Numbered from the stretch's first letter, positions 9,154 through 17,715 are shown. The stretch is DNA of 25,374 nucleotides from Proteobacteria bacterium UBA6921 (GCA_002450895.1 DKAR01000005.1:1-25374); one strand, 5' to 3'. A program made the numbers and translations. The notes: generated by a model from the sequence alone, not told the origin.

Positions 9154-9668
9154 CGATTGCACTCCAACGGCGGGAAAGCGACCTTGCCATGGCATACCCC
9201 GCAAAACTCCCCTTCAATGATTGCCGCCATCGTAACAAAGTTGCCGCCACGTTGCGGAAGGAAGATTTCCGGATGACAGTTCTTGCAGGTGAGCCAGCGG
9301 GTGTGAGGAAGATGAGGAAAGCGCACATAAGGCATTGATGCCGTATTCTTGAAGATCACGTCGAAATCAACGGAGTGCATTTTCTCCGTACCGGACAACC
9401 CCGTGCGTGGATTAACCAATCCACGATCGAGCGTCTCAACCCAGTTGATCACTCCGCGCTGGTCGCGTGGAAAGTTAGCCATCGCTTCCGCCGGCGGCTG
9501 CAGGATTTTTACGGCGTCATTGGTCGCATCGTGGATGCCATCTTCAGAGATCGGCACGACCTGCCCATTCAACTGAAAATGACCCGCGCCTTCGTCGGCG
9601 GCTGCCGGGATTACGACCAACGACAGCACTAACAAGGACTTTGAGACTCGCCAAATCAATTTGTACAT
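9114..9668 (-). CDS. Periplasmic triheme c-type cytochrome (c7-like), copy 3
   Basis: 184 residues with a signal peptide (residues 1–24, ending PAAA) and three haem sites: CKNCH (128–132), CGVCH (156–160), CNRCH (170–174). The haem domain pattern FPHLPHTRWLTCKNCHPEIF, then MAAIIEGEFCGVCHGKVAF, is that of cytochrome c7/triheme domains with extra His for bis-His ligation. The N-terminal half shares EDGIHD, LQPP and NWVETL...GLVNPR with the triheme protein at 11455–12132, so these two are paralogues. The start has AAGGA 8 bases upstream. The 3' end overlaps the following NHL lipoprotein by 40 bases. Likely a periplasmic electron shuttle. Confidence 0.93.
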   Translation of the reverse strand: MYKLIWRVSKSLLVLSLVVIPAAADEGAGHFQLNGQVVPISEDGIHDATNDAVKILQPPAEAMANFPRDQRGVINWVETLDRGLVNPRTGLSGTEKMHSVDFDVIFKNTASMPYVRFPHLPHTRWLTCKNCHPEIFLPQRGGNFVTMAAIIEGEFCGVCHGKVAFPPLECNRCHSVSRDSVGLR

Positions 9669-9700
9669 ACTTACGATCCTTCTCGCCGCAACGACCCGGT

Positions 9701-11272
9701 CTATTGACTGACTCCCGCCAGTCGCAGCGCACGACGTATCTCCTCGGTTGCAGACAACATCAGACTAATCGCGTCAGGGTAGTTTCCCGCCTTTGCCAGG
9801 CGCTCGGCTTCCGTCTTCTGAGCACGACCTTTCTCAACATAAGTATCCATCAGCTTCACGACCGATTCAGCCGGCTTTTTTTCTTCAATCGCGACAGGTA
9901 TCAATTCTTCGTATCCTTTGTACCGCTTGAATTCATAGTCATACTCTTCTGCCGGCGTTTCAAAATTCAGATCGTATACGATCGTTTGTGAATCCAGCAT
10001 CTTTTGGATTGCCTGCGTAACAAGACGTTCCGCCTTGTTCAGCGATTGGATCCCAGCCTCATATTCCCCTTTGTCTGCTGAGGCTTTCGCTTCCGTAACA
10101 AGAGCGTTCACTTTCGCATGATCGTAGTCCACGGCCGCACTTGCCCCGCGTTTTTTGACCGTTCGCTCATAGTTCTGTTTATGCGATTCCTGGAAGTTAT
10201 GCAGCGTATCCATGGTTTCCGCAAATTTGGTCTTGTGCTGACGCTCCCTGTCCTCTGAGGTCATCGCACGCGTGGCAGACGAGATAAGTTGCAGCGACTC
10301 TTCGACAAGTTTCACGGCGGACGTGTTCCGACCCGCATCGACTTCCTTGCGCGCAGACTGAATTTTTTCCTTTGCCTGCGCGAGGCTCTTCTTTTGCGGC
10401 GAATCCGGCCCTTCTAAAACAGCCTTTGCATTCTTGGACTGCATCATCATTTCGGCGAGCATGATCTTCTGGCGCGCCTTGTCGGCGGGCACGTCTTTCA
10501 TGCCTTCGCTTGTGGCAGATTCGGAAGTTTCGGTCGTATTGGAAGTCGCAAGCAGCTTGTCAATTTCCGCTTTTGACGCATTCGCATTCACTACAACGAC
10601 CTTGCCGCCCATCGAGTTGTGATTGCGGCACTGATAGTACATGACGTCGGGCGTTTCGGCTGTCGGAGTGACGGTAATGGTTCCATTGTAGGTAAACTGC
10701 CCCTTGATGCCCTGAGTCACCGCTCCACCGCCCCAACCCAGCGGACTTGTTGAAAAATAAACATCGTGCAGCGCGTCAGTTTTAACTGTGAACTCGTAAA
10801 CCTGTCCGCGCTTCAGCACGACTGGTCCGCCCGGAACGCCATCAACAACGAGCCCCAGTGTGTGTCCTTTTCCAAAGAACGGATGCTGCGATGTCTTGGT
10901 TGCTACGGTAACGATGAAATTATTCGGCCCGGACTTCTTCGGTGGTGGCTCGGAAACGGAAGCTGCGGGTTTTTCAACTGGTGCTGCGGCTGCCGAAGGA
11001 GTTTCCGAGACACTTGGGGAGGGTGCCTCCACCTTTGCCGGTGCGCTCGCTGGGGGTTGTTCCTTCTTGGTGGCTTCCGGCGCCGGGGCAGAACTGGGGG
11101 CCGGCTTTTCCGCCGAACTCTCTGCGGCAGCGGGTTTCGCGACAGCCTCCGCAGACTTTGGCGCAGCGCCTTCGGGTTTGGAAGCTGAAGAGTCTTCTTT
11201 TAAGACGCTACATCCAGCAAAAATGGCCGGCAGTAACAGGAGAACAGCGGGTACGCGATAAGATCGAACCAT
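9701..11272 (-). CDS. Cupredoxin-domain lipoprotein with helical repeat C-terminus
   Basis: 523 residues. A lipobox (IFAGC, Cys21) is followed by a long Ala/Pro/Lys/Ser linker to about residue 115, suitable for reaching across the periplasm. Residues 117–229 look like a cupredoxin: candidate type-1 copper ligands are His169 (DALHDVYF), Cys215, His218 and Met221 in MYYQCRNHNSMGGK (C-x2-H-x2-M). Residues 265–523 are charged and helical, with repeated hairpins such as KGEYEAGIQSLNKAERLVTQAI and AGNYPDAISLMLSATEEIRRAL, TPR-like in look. Copper binding is inferred from ligand order, not shown. The whole fusion is not one I recognise. It sits between two triheme cytochrome genes, so it probably exchanges electrons with them. 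Confidence 0.82.
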   Translation of the reverse strand: MVRSYRVPAVLLLLPAIFAGCSVLKEDSSASKPEGAAPKSAEAVAKPAAAESSAEKPAPSSAPAPEATKKEQPPASAPAKVEAPSPSVSETPSAAAAPVEKPAASVSEPPPKKSGPNNFIVTVATKTSQHPFFGKGHTLGLVVDGVPGGPVVLKRGQVYEFTVKTDALHDVYFSTSPLGWGGGAVTQGIKGQFTYNGTITVTPTAETPDVMYYQCRNHNSMGGKVVVVNANASKAEIDKLLATSNTTETSESATSEGMKDVPADKARQKIMLAEMMMQSKNAKAVLEGPDSPQKKSLAQAKEKIQSARKEVDAGRNTSAVKLVEESLQLISSATRAMTSEDRERQHKTKFAETMDTLHNFQESHKQNYERTVKKRGASAAVDYDHAKVNALVTEAKASADKGEYEAGIQSLNKAERLVTQAIQKMLDSQTIVYDLNFETPAEEYDYEFKRYKGYEELIPVAIEEKKPAESVVKLMDTYVEKGRAQKTEAERLAKAGNYPDAISLMLSATEEIRRALRLAGVSQ

Positions 11273-11400
11273 TGCGGATCACACCATCATTGAATTAACC
11301 GGAAATATTGTCGCGCAACCGTAGCCATTTCCTTAGGCATCGTCATCCTTTTTGCCGAATCTTGAGCAGCGCCTCGCACAAATATGGTGTCTACAAACGC

Positions 11401-11428
11401 AGTACGGGTGCGAAAACGCACCCGTACT
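11401..11428 (-). terminator. Perfect 12-bp inverted repeat (hairpin) between cytochrome and cupredoxin genes
   Basis: AGTACGGGTGCG, a 4-base loop (AAAA on the plus strand), then CGCACCCGTACT: a perfect 12-bp stem. It starts 26 bases after the triheme stop at 11455. On the minus strand no clear U-run follows (GCGTTTG), so it is not a textbook intrinsic terminator. It may be a partial terminator or a 3'-end-stabilising hairpin that sets more cytochrome than cupredoxin transcript. The structure is certain, the role is not. Confidence 0.6.
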
Positions 11429-11454
11429 CCGACTTAACTATAGCTGTCTGACAA

Positions 11455-12132
11455 TCAACGCCACGGATTCTTCTGGCTGGCCGCGCTCAAGGGCGGCTTC
11501 CAGTCTTCAGGCTTCGGCTTGGAATGACACTTCTTGCAGGAGAGCGTCGTGATCGGGAACGAAACCTTCCCGTGGCAGACGCCGCACTTCTGGCCAAGAA
11601 GAATCGCAGACATATTGATCTGATTGGCACCCTTTTGTGGGATGAAAATCTTGGGATGGCAGTTTGAACAATGCAGCCACTGAGTGTGCGGCTTGTGCGG
11701 GAAAATCACGTCAGGCATGGACGCTTTGACTTCACGCACGATGTCCAGATCCATCACCAAGGCCTCAACAGTCGGATCAACTCGGTCGTAGCGCGGATTC
11801 AAAAAACCCTTTTGCAACGACTGAACCCAGTCCACATAGTTGCCGAAATCCGTCGTCGGCAGACCTTCATACGCAACCAGCGGCGGCTGCAGAACATGGC
11901 TGCCTTCGTTGTCCGGATCATGAATACCGTCTTCCGGCGGCGGCGCATTCTTCTGCTTCGGCTTCTTGAGCAAACGGTTAAATGTGTTGGCTGAGCTTAC
12001 CGTTCCCGAGGGAGCGTCGACTTCTTTGAGCTCCATCGATTTCGGTGTTGCTTTCGTTTCAGCGGCGGAGACCATTGAAACAGATACTGCATACAGCGCG
12101 GTTACGGCTATCGCCTTGAATAAACTTTTCAT
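11455..12132 (-). CDS. Periplasmic triheme c-type cytochrome (c7-like), copy 2
   Basis: 225 residues with a signal peptide (1–24, ending VSAA), a Lys/Pro-rich stretch, then a conserved block EDGIHDPDNEG...LQPPL...NYVDWVQSLQKGFLNPRY, and haem sites CSNCH (155–159), CGVCH (183–187), CKKCH (199–203). FPHKPHTQWLHCSNCHPKIF and the Ile/Met-Leu-Gly-Cys spacing match the triheme protein at 9114–9668, so the two are paralogues. The start ATG 12132 has a strong GGGGGAAGGA site upstream, suggesting high expression. It lies 29 bases after copy 1, the same transcript. Likely a periplasmic electron carrier feeding or draining the outer-membrane barrel. Confidence 0.93.
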   Translation of the reverse strand: MKSLFKAIAVTALYAVSVSMVSAAETKATPKSMELKEVDAPSGTVSSANTFNRLLKKPKQKNAPPPEDGIHDPDNEGSHVLQPPLVAYEGLPTTDFGNYVDWVQSLQKGFLNPRYDRVDPTVEALVMDLDIVREVKASMPDVIFPHKPHTQWLHCSNCHPKIFIPQKGANQINMSAILLGQKCGVCHGKVSFPITTLSCKKCHSKPKPEDWKPPLSAASQKNPWR

Positions 12133-12161
12133 GACTCGTTCCTTCCCCCGTATCTCTTAAC

Positions 12162-12665
12162 TTACTTCGCCGGTTTTGCTGCGGGCTTGCTCGCAGCGGC
12201 TCCGCCAGCAGGAGCGTCTGCAGGTGCTGCCGCAGCGCCGCCGCCATCCAGCGATTTGTATGCAGGCGCGACCAAGCGTTGCACCGTGCTGCCATGAATT
12301 TGCGTGGGTGTGCCCGGAACTCCAGAGTGACACATACCGCAGTTTTCTACGGACCAGGAAATTTCGCCGTTATGGCACGCACCGCAGAACTGGCCGTCGA
12401 TGATCTTTGCCATCGTGATTTTGTTTCCACCCGCTTTGAACTGGAAGCCGAGGTCTGCGTGGCACACTTTGCAGCGGAAACGAATTCGATGGTACCAGTG
12501 CGGGAACACGACCGGCCGCATGCCAGCCGCATCTGCGTAGTTATTGATGACGACGTCCGCGTATTCGGCGCTTGCCGTTTGCGGAAGCATCATTGCGCAT
12601 GCACCGACAATCGCGGAAATTGAAATCAGGCGTTTCAAAAACTCCATTGTCTTTCTAAGACTCAT
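12162..12665 (-). CDS. Periplasmic triheme c-type cytochrome (c7-like), copy 1, with Ala/Pro/Lys tail
   Basis: 167 residues from ATG 12665, chosen for its GGGGAGAGGG site; an upstream GTG at 12692 and ATG 12647 are alternatives. Signal peptide residues 1–33 (ending TASA). Haem sites CKVCH (65–69), CGACH (94–98), CGMCH (109–113). VVFPHWYHRIRFRCKVCHADLGFQFKAGG and MAKIIDGQFCGACH are typical of the cytochrome c7/triheme domain. It lacks the N-terminal block shared by the other two copies and has instead a C-terminal low-complexity tail rich in Ala, Pro, Gly and Lys (about residues 141–167). It directly follows the barrel gene, so it is the best candidate for the haem protein that docks in or below the barrel. 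Confidence 0.93.
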   Translation of the reverse strand: MSLRKTMEFLKRLISISAIVGACAMMLPQTASAEYADVVINNYADAAGMRPVVFPHWYHRIRFRCKVCHADLGFQFKAGGNKITMAKIIDGQFCGACHNGEISWSVENCGMCHSGVPGTPTQIHGSTVQRLVAPAYKSLDGGGAAAAPADAPAGGAAASKPAAKPAK

Positions 12666-12723
12666 AGACCCTCTCCCCGGGAAAAACCACACAATTTTGA
12701 CGAGGGACAGATACTACACCAGG

Positions 12724-14508
12724 TCAAAATGTTCGTATAGCTTGGAACGTACCGGAATAAGCGCGGTCACCGCTGCCCAATTCCTGGGCACGAATAGCCA
12801 GTGTTACCTGCAAAAGCCCGACTTGGTAGTTCCAGGTATTTATCCACTCCGCCGTTGACTGAACGGAACTCTCTTCAGACCCTAACAAACTCGGAAAGGT
12901 GATCTGGGAGTTAAATGACAAATTGTGTATTCCAAAAAACCGGACATGAGTATAGGTCGCTGCGGCACTGGCGGACCTAGACTGCTGGGTTTCTGTCTCA
13001 TTAGTGCTGGGATCGCGTACAGATGTTGAGCGACTTGTCTGAAAATTGGCGGAGCCTGACAGGCTGCTTAAGCGTGAAATCTCCTGGTTTCGACCCAACT
13101 GCACCGAAACCACCTGAAAATTGCTCTCGCGGTCCCCATAGCTACGCGAGTCCGAGGCAGACACATTAAGAGTTGTCGTGCCGCCAAATGAGTAATTGCT
13201 CCATCCAGTCGATGCAGAATTGGATAAGTTGATCGGCACTTCTTGCTCCGTGCTGGTCTTGCTCGCACTGACCGCCTGTCCAAATCCAACATTGAACGAT
13301 GAGTACCGCCCCAGATTCCACGCGCGAGAGAGATGGTGATTGATGGCCAGACTTGTGCTTTGTGTGTCTGTTGGTTGATCGCTTTCAGCCCCGGACGCGC
13401 TTCGATCACTGCGAATCACGGCATTCGTAAAACTGGCGCTGACGCCCCATCCATAGTCGAAGCCAAAGACATCAAATGAATCGGAAAAATATCCGGCGTT
13501 GACGGATTGTGATGAGGATGTGCTTTGAATTCCGTCGGCATCAGCGACATTTACCGTAAGCGATGCGCCAACAGTCACATTTCTAGTCACACGATAAGTC
13601 GCGCTCGCGTTTGTAGATACACCACGCGAGGTGGTCAAGCTATCGATCTGGTAGACGCGAACACCGCCACTGATAAAATACGGCCTGTGCTCGGGGCGCC
13701 AGTAGAATGAGCTGGAAAGCTGCTCGTAGTTGTATTGCCCGTCAGATGTATAGCTCGATGTTTCAGCAGTTGAATAGTTTGCAATCGAATTAACACCCAT
13801 TTCAGCACTCGGGAAGTAATTGTGCGAAAAAAGGATGTTGAGCGTCTTGAACTCCGCGGGTGTATTCGCGGGTTCATTAATGAAGTAATTCATATCGAAA
13901 TCAAAGTCGTGGTAGCTGATGCGGCGGCGCACCTGCAGACCCAGACTTCGATCGATCGCTTCGCCAGACTGGTTTGAAATTACAACCGAGCTCTGATTGT
14001 AGTACCCCGAAACGGTATATCCCTCTGGCGCGTTATAGAGCTGTCGAATGTAAAATCGGCGAATCTGATAGTCCTGCCCGGAAACACCGGAGGCTTCCTG
14101 AAGTTCCTGCCGACTGTCCGTGACTGAAAATCCAAACGAGGTCGGAAAACGACTGATAGGAAACAGGGTGAAATCAGCGCTGCCACCGACGGATTTCGCA
14201 ACAGTCCCCGTGCTCTGGGAATTGTCCGACTCCGATATTCCGAGGGATAACCCAAACGTCGAATTCATGAACCAGGGCTCCCAGATATAGCCGCCCAGAT
14301 TCATGGCGAGGACTAGGTTGGCAACCTCAGACTCACCGGAGGCAACGCGGTTGTAGCCGTATCCGTACGAAAGCGAACCGCCAAAACTGGTCGGCACAAA
14401 ATTATCGGCCGCGGCCGGCAGAGCGAACCCCAATAGTGAAGATAACCCGCCTGAAACCAAAGCGAGTCGAAGGAAACCGATCCGGCCGATCCATGCGCAC
14501 GTTCGCAT
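12724..14508 (-). CDS. Outer-membrane beta-barrel protein, candidate porin of an electron conduit
   Basis: 594 residues from ATG 14508; the open frame runs further up to 14709 but the signal peptide begins here (MRTCAWIGRIGF, hydrophobic stretch, ALPAAADN). The mature part has alternating polar/hydrophobic strands with many Tyr, Ser, Asn and Thr, no long hydrophobic helix, and ends in Phe (QAIRTF), the usual terminal residue for outer-membrane barrel assembly. No CxxCH is present. The size would allow a large barrel, comparable with MtrB/PioB-type porins, but I see no specific signature, including no N-terminal CxxC of MtrB. It is first in the cluster, followed by three triheme genes, which is the main reason to propose a conduit role. 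It could also be a general porin or an exopolysaccharide-type barrel. Confidence 0.8.
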   Translation of the reverse strand: MRTCAWIGRIGFLRLALVSGGLSSLLGFALPAAADNFVPTSFGGSLSYGYGYNRVASGESEVANLVLAMNLGGYIWEPWFMNSTFGLSLGISESDNSQSTGTVAKSVGGSADFTLFPISRFPTSFGFSVTDSRQELQEASGVSGQDYQIRRFYIRQLYNAPEGYTVSGYYNQSSVVISNQSGEAIDRSLGLQVRRRISYHDFDFDMNYFINEPANTPAEFKTLNILFSHNYFPSAEMGVNSIANYSTAETSSYTSDGQYNYEQLSSSFYWRPEHRPYFISGGVRVYQIDSLTTSRGVSTNASATYRVTRNVTVGASLTVNVADADGIQSTSSSQSVNAGYFSDSFDVFGFDYGWGVSASFTNAVIRSDRSASGAESDQPTDTQSTSLAINHHLSRAWNLGRYSSFNVGFGQAVSASKTSTEQEVPINLSNSASTGWSNYSFGGTTTLNVSASDSRSYGDRESNFQVVSVQLGRNQEISRLSSLSGSANFQTSRSTSVRDPSTNETETQQSRSASAAATYTHVRFFGIHNLSFNSQITFPSLLGSEESSVQSTAEWINTWNYQVGLLQVTLAIRAQELGSGDRAYSGTFQAIRTF

Positions 14509-14813
14509 CGTTATTCGATTGCTCGATCCAGATCTTGGTCTCGGACTACGGTGCACGAGGCGACACGGGAACAGCACACCACCCCCAAAATCCCTAACGT
14601 TGTGTTTTATGTACAAAACTCGGAGCAGGACGGCGCGACTTGCCGGAACGCCCGTGACACGTTCCTTTGCCCAGGGCGCGCATTGCAGGGAATCCAACCC
14701 CTCCCACAACCAGAGATTTCTATCTTTGGTTCAATACTGAACAGCTTTGAGAGTGTATGTCAGCGTTTGTAACCCTGTAAACTCCCAAGGTTTTGCGAGA
14801 TTAGACCCCCTCG
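14509..14813. other. 305-base intergenic gap separating lnt from the cytochrome cluster
   Basis: No convincing gene is seen on either strand; short open frames here overlap each other and lack ribosome sites. The gap separates the conserved miaB–lnt block from the accessory cluster and is the natural place for the cluster's own promoter. If the promoter near 14752–14781 is real, the leader would be about 240 bases long. I see no clear intrinsic terminator after lnt. Confidence 0.6.
14752..14781 (-). promoter_or_regulatory. Weak candidate promoter for the barrel–cytochrome cluster
   Basis: On the minus strand, TTTACA (14776–14781) and TACACT (14752–14757) are 18 bases apart. The match to sigma-70 is moderate and the predicted start is about 240 bases before the barrel ATG. 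Other promoters in this gap are possible. Confidence 0.22.
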
Positions 14814-16319
14814 CTAAGGTCCCGCAGCAGCACGACCGCGAGTTCTGAGAATTATTGCGACGAACACGAATGCAAGAAGAACTACGGGCAAGTTCCCCAA
14901 TCGTGAATATGGCGTCTGCCCCTGCATTGGCTGAATTTTTCCGCGCAGCGCGGCGACCTTAAATTGAGGAGCGCTTGATACCACCACCCCGTGGTTGTCG
15001 ACGATCGCAGTGATTCCGGTATTGGTCACGCGAAGCATCGGACGCTGCGTCTCGATGGCGCGCATGCGCGCCATCTCCAGATGCTGGTGCGGCGCAAGCG
15101 AATCCCCGAACCAGGCATCATTGCTTGCATTGATCAGTACGGTTGCTTCGGGTAATGCGCGAATAACTTCCCCACCAAACGCGTCTTCGTAGCAGATGGA
15201 TACACCCATCGGACGCCCCGCGAGCGTCAAGACGGGAGAACTCTCCTGAATGCTAAAGTCCGGCAACGGAACGTTGATGATCTCCATAAGTCGTCCAATG
15301 ACTGAGTCTAGCGGAATGTATTCTCCGAACGGCACGAGGTGCTGCTTGGAATACGCCTGGTCGTGCGCCCCGATCGCCACCATGCTGTTGTAGTAGCGCC
15401 GGGTTTCAAGATCCATGACCGGCATTCCAATTAATAGGTCCGTCTTGGACTTGCGCGCCTCGTCGCCCAGCGCCGCGAGCATCTCCTGCGCCTGGTGCTG
15501 AAATGCGGGCAGTGCGGTTTCCGGCCAAATAATGAGGTCGGCGCCGAGATTTTCGCGCGTCATATCGACGTACAAATCCACGGTCGGCTGTCGTTGTTCT
15601 GGCCGCCATTTCATATCCTGCGACACGTTGCCCTGAAGAAGCGCGACGTCGATTGGTTTTCCGATGGGAGTTGCCCAATCGATATTTTTTAGCCCATAAC
15701 CAATACCAAGCACCACAATCCAGGCAATCAAGAACTGAAGCCAGGACACACGACGAAGTAGCGCCGCGACGGCGAAGCAGGTGAGGAGACCCGCCATCCA
15801 TGTCACGCTGTAGGTCCCGAGAACGCCCGCGTATCCCGCGAGCGGTGTGTCTACCTGGCTGTATCCGATCTCCAACCACGGGAATCCGGTAAAAATCCAG
15901 CCGCGGCACCATTCGGACAACATCCAGATCGCCGGCAGACCCAATAGCAGCGGAAGAATCGAGTTCTCGTGCCGGGCAAAACGTACGTAAGCCCAACCTG
16001 CAAGCGCCGGAAACAGCGCGAGAAAAGCGACAAACAACAGGGTGAGAAGAGCGGCAAGCGGAACCGGCACACCGCCAAAGTCATTCATGCTGACGAAAAC
16101 CCAGCTGACGCCAACACCGAACATTCCGAGACCAAACAGATATCCACTCACAAGCGCATGTCGTGCGGTGACAAACGTCCATGTTCCGAAGAGTGCCGTC
16201 AACGCGAACAAGGTAATGATCCCCCACCCCACGGGAGCAAAAGCAAGCGGCATGACCGCGCCGGAGATGAGTGCGATCAGATAAGTGCGTCGGGGGGAAG
16301 AAATCAGTTTTGGAATCAC
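14814..16319 (-). CDS. lnt: Apolipoprotein N-acyltransferase
   Basis: 501 residues, near the usual family length. This inner-membrane enzyme adds the third acyl chain to lipoproteins. The N-terminal half has several membrane helices; the periplasmic nitrilase-like domain follows from about residue 222. The catalytic triad is visible: Glu267 (WPETALP), Lys326 (YSKQHLVPFGEY), Cys376 (SICYEDAFG). A last helix (LPVVLLAFVFVAIIL) closes the protein. The start is GTG 16319, which keeps the first helix; a Met 22 codons later would cut it. It lies 46 bases after corC, as in E. coli. The neighbouring accessory cluster encodes at least four lipoproteins, which would be Lnt substrates, but the linkage is likely coincidental because this block is conserved. 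Confidence 0.96.
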   Translation of the reverse strand: MIPKLISSPRRTYLIALISGAVMPLAFAPVGWGIITLFALTALFGTWTFVTARHALVSGYLFGLGMFGVGVSWVFVSMNDFGGVPVPLAALLTLLFVAFLALFPALAGWAYVRFARHENSILPLLLGLPAIWMLSEWCRGWIFTGFPWLEIGYSQVDTPLAGYAGVLGTYSVTWMAGLLTCFAVAALLRRVSWLQFLIAWIVVLGIGYGLKNIDWATPIGKPIDVALLQGNVSQDMKWRPEQRQPTVDLYVDMTRENLGADLIIWPETALPAFQHQAQEMLAALGDEARKSKTDLLIGMPVMDLETRRYYNSMVAIGAHDQAYSKQHLVPFGEYIPLDSVIGRLMEIINVPLPDFSIQESSPVLTLAGRPMGVSICYEDAFGGEVIRALPEATVLINASNDAWFGDSLAPHQHLEMARMRAIETQRPMLRVTNTGITAIVDNHGVVVSSAPQFKVAALRGKIQPMQGQTPYSRLGNLPVVLLAFVFVAIILRTRGRAAAGP

Positions 16320-16365
16320 GCGCAGACCGGATGACAGATGGAATTCAATAAACCGCCCCGTTCGT

Positions 16366-17241
16366 TTATGGCGCTGGCGTGTCGACCGGATTGCGTGTCA
16401 CCTGCAGCAGCAATATGCGACGGCTATCCGCGCGCAGAACCTTGAAATGGAATGACCCAATCTGGGCACTTTCGCCTCGCTTGGGCACGCGACCAAACTT
16501 GTTGGTGACCAGACCTGCAATGGTGTCAAATTCCTCGTCTGCGAGTTCCGCGCCGATTTCCGTGTTGAAGTCTTCAATCGAAGTCACTCCTTTAACGGTG
16601 TAACGCGTGTCACTGACTTTCAGTATCTGAACGTCATCGTCGATATCGTGTTCGTCCTCAATTTCGCCGACGATTTCCTCGAGGACATCTTCGATTGTCA
16701 CCAGTCCGGATACACCGCCATATTCATCCACGACAATCGCCATGTGATTCCGGCTGGAACGAAATTCGCGCAACAGGACATTCAGTCGCTTGCTTTCCGG
16801 CACGAACACCACGGGACGCAAAATATCGTGCATATTGAAGTCACTCTTATTCTCGAGAGTGAAATAACTCAACAAGTCCTTCGCCAGCAGAATCCCGACA
16901 ACCTGATCCTTATTTTCGCCAATCACCGGGTAGCGCGAATGTGCCGCCCGAACGACGATCGGAACAATTTCCTCCGGTTTCGCATCGTGGTTGATCACAA
17001 CCATTTGCGCCCGGGGAATCATGATGTCGCGAACCTGCATTTCTGAAACTTCAAGCACACCCTCGATCATGACCAGGGCGTACGGATCAAGAAGCCGTCG
17101 ACGCTCGGCCTCGCGCACCATCTCCATCAGATCTTCACGATCCTTGGGCTCGCGCGAGAGTGCGCTGCTAATTCTTTCAAGCCAGGAGCGATTGTCGCGC
17201 TCGCCCGTGGATTCGTTGGCCGACGACTCTTCCCGACTCAT
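16366..17241 (-). CDS. corC: CorC/YbeX-family CBS-domain protein
   Basis: 291 residues from ATG 17241, whose codon overlaps the ybeY TGA (ATGA); the open frame continues upstream but inside ybeY. An N-terminal charged stretch is followed by VRDIMIPRAQMVVI, the start of a CBS pair (about residues 70–190) with VDEYGGVSGLVTIEDVLEEIVGEIEDEHD, and then a CorC/HlyC transporter-associated domain. E. coli CorC has 292 residues. The family is linked to magnesium/cobalt efflux and, as YbeX, to ribosome maturation. It lacks the N-terminal membrane DUF21 domain, as usual for this short type. Gene order ybeY–corC–lnt matches Gammaproteobacteria. Confidence 0.93.
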   Translation of the reverse strand: MSREESSANESTGERDNRSWLERISSALSREPKDREDLMEMVREAERRRLLDPYALVMIEGVLEVSEMQVRDIMIPRAQMVVINHDAKPEEIVPIVVRAAHSRYPVIGENKDQVVGILLAKDLLSYFTLENKSDFNMHDILRPVVFVPESKRLNVLLREFRSSRNHMAIVVDEYGGVSGLVTIEDVLEEIVGEIEDEHDIDDDVQILKVSDTRYTVKGVTSIEDFNTEIGAELADEEFDTIAGLVTNKFGRVPKRGESAQIGSFHFKVLRADSRRILLLQVTRNPVDTPAP

Positions 17242-17715
17242 TCTTGTTCCCGCTGTTTGGGCGCGACATAAGGGTTGGAGAAACCCAGTCGGCGCATTAG
17301 TTTGATTTCCTGCTTTTCCATGCGTTGCGCGTCCCTGGATCGTACATGATCGTAGCCAAGCAAGTGCAGCATGCCATGCATGGTCAGATGCGCCCAATGC
17401 GGCTTCATGCGCTTTCGCTGCTCACGCGCCTCGCGCCGCACCACTTCGGCGCAGATGACAATATCGCCGTAAAGACCGGACCGCCTCTTAACGTCCGGAT
17501 CGGCGACAAACGAGAGCACATTCGTCGCACCCGCCTTGCCGCGGTACACCTGATTCAATTTCGCGCTTTCTCGCTCATCTACAATCCGCACAACCACTTC
17601 TCCCGACGACCGCGAACCGGCCGCCAAACCGATCCACTTCGAAAATTCACGATTCGTCGGAATCGCCCGCCGCGACTTTCTTGTAGCGCGCTGTACATCC
17701 ACCCGCAACGTGCGC

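Noticed and set aside
14509..14813. Small plus-strand frames of about 73 codons in the gap after lnt
   Set aside because: Two frames overlap each other, run into flanking genes, and have no ribosome site or recognisable motif.
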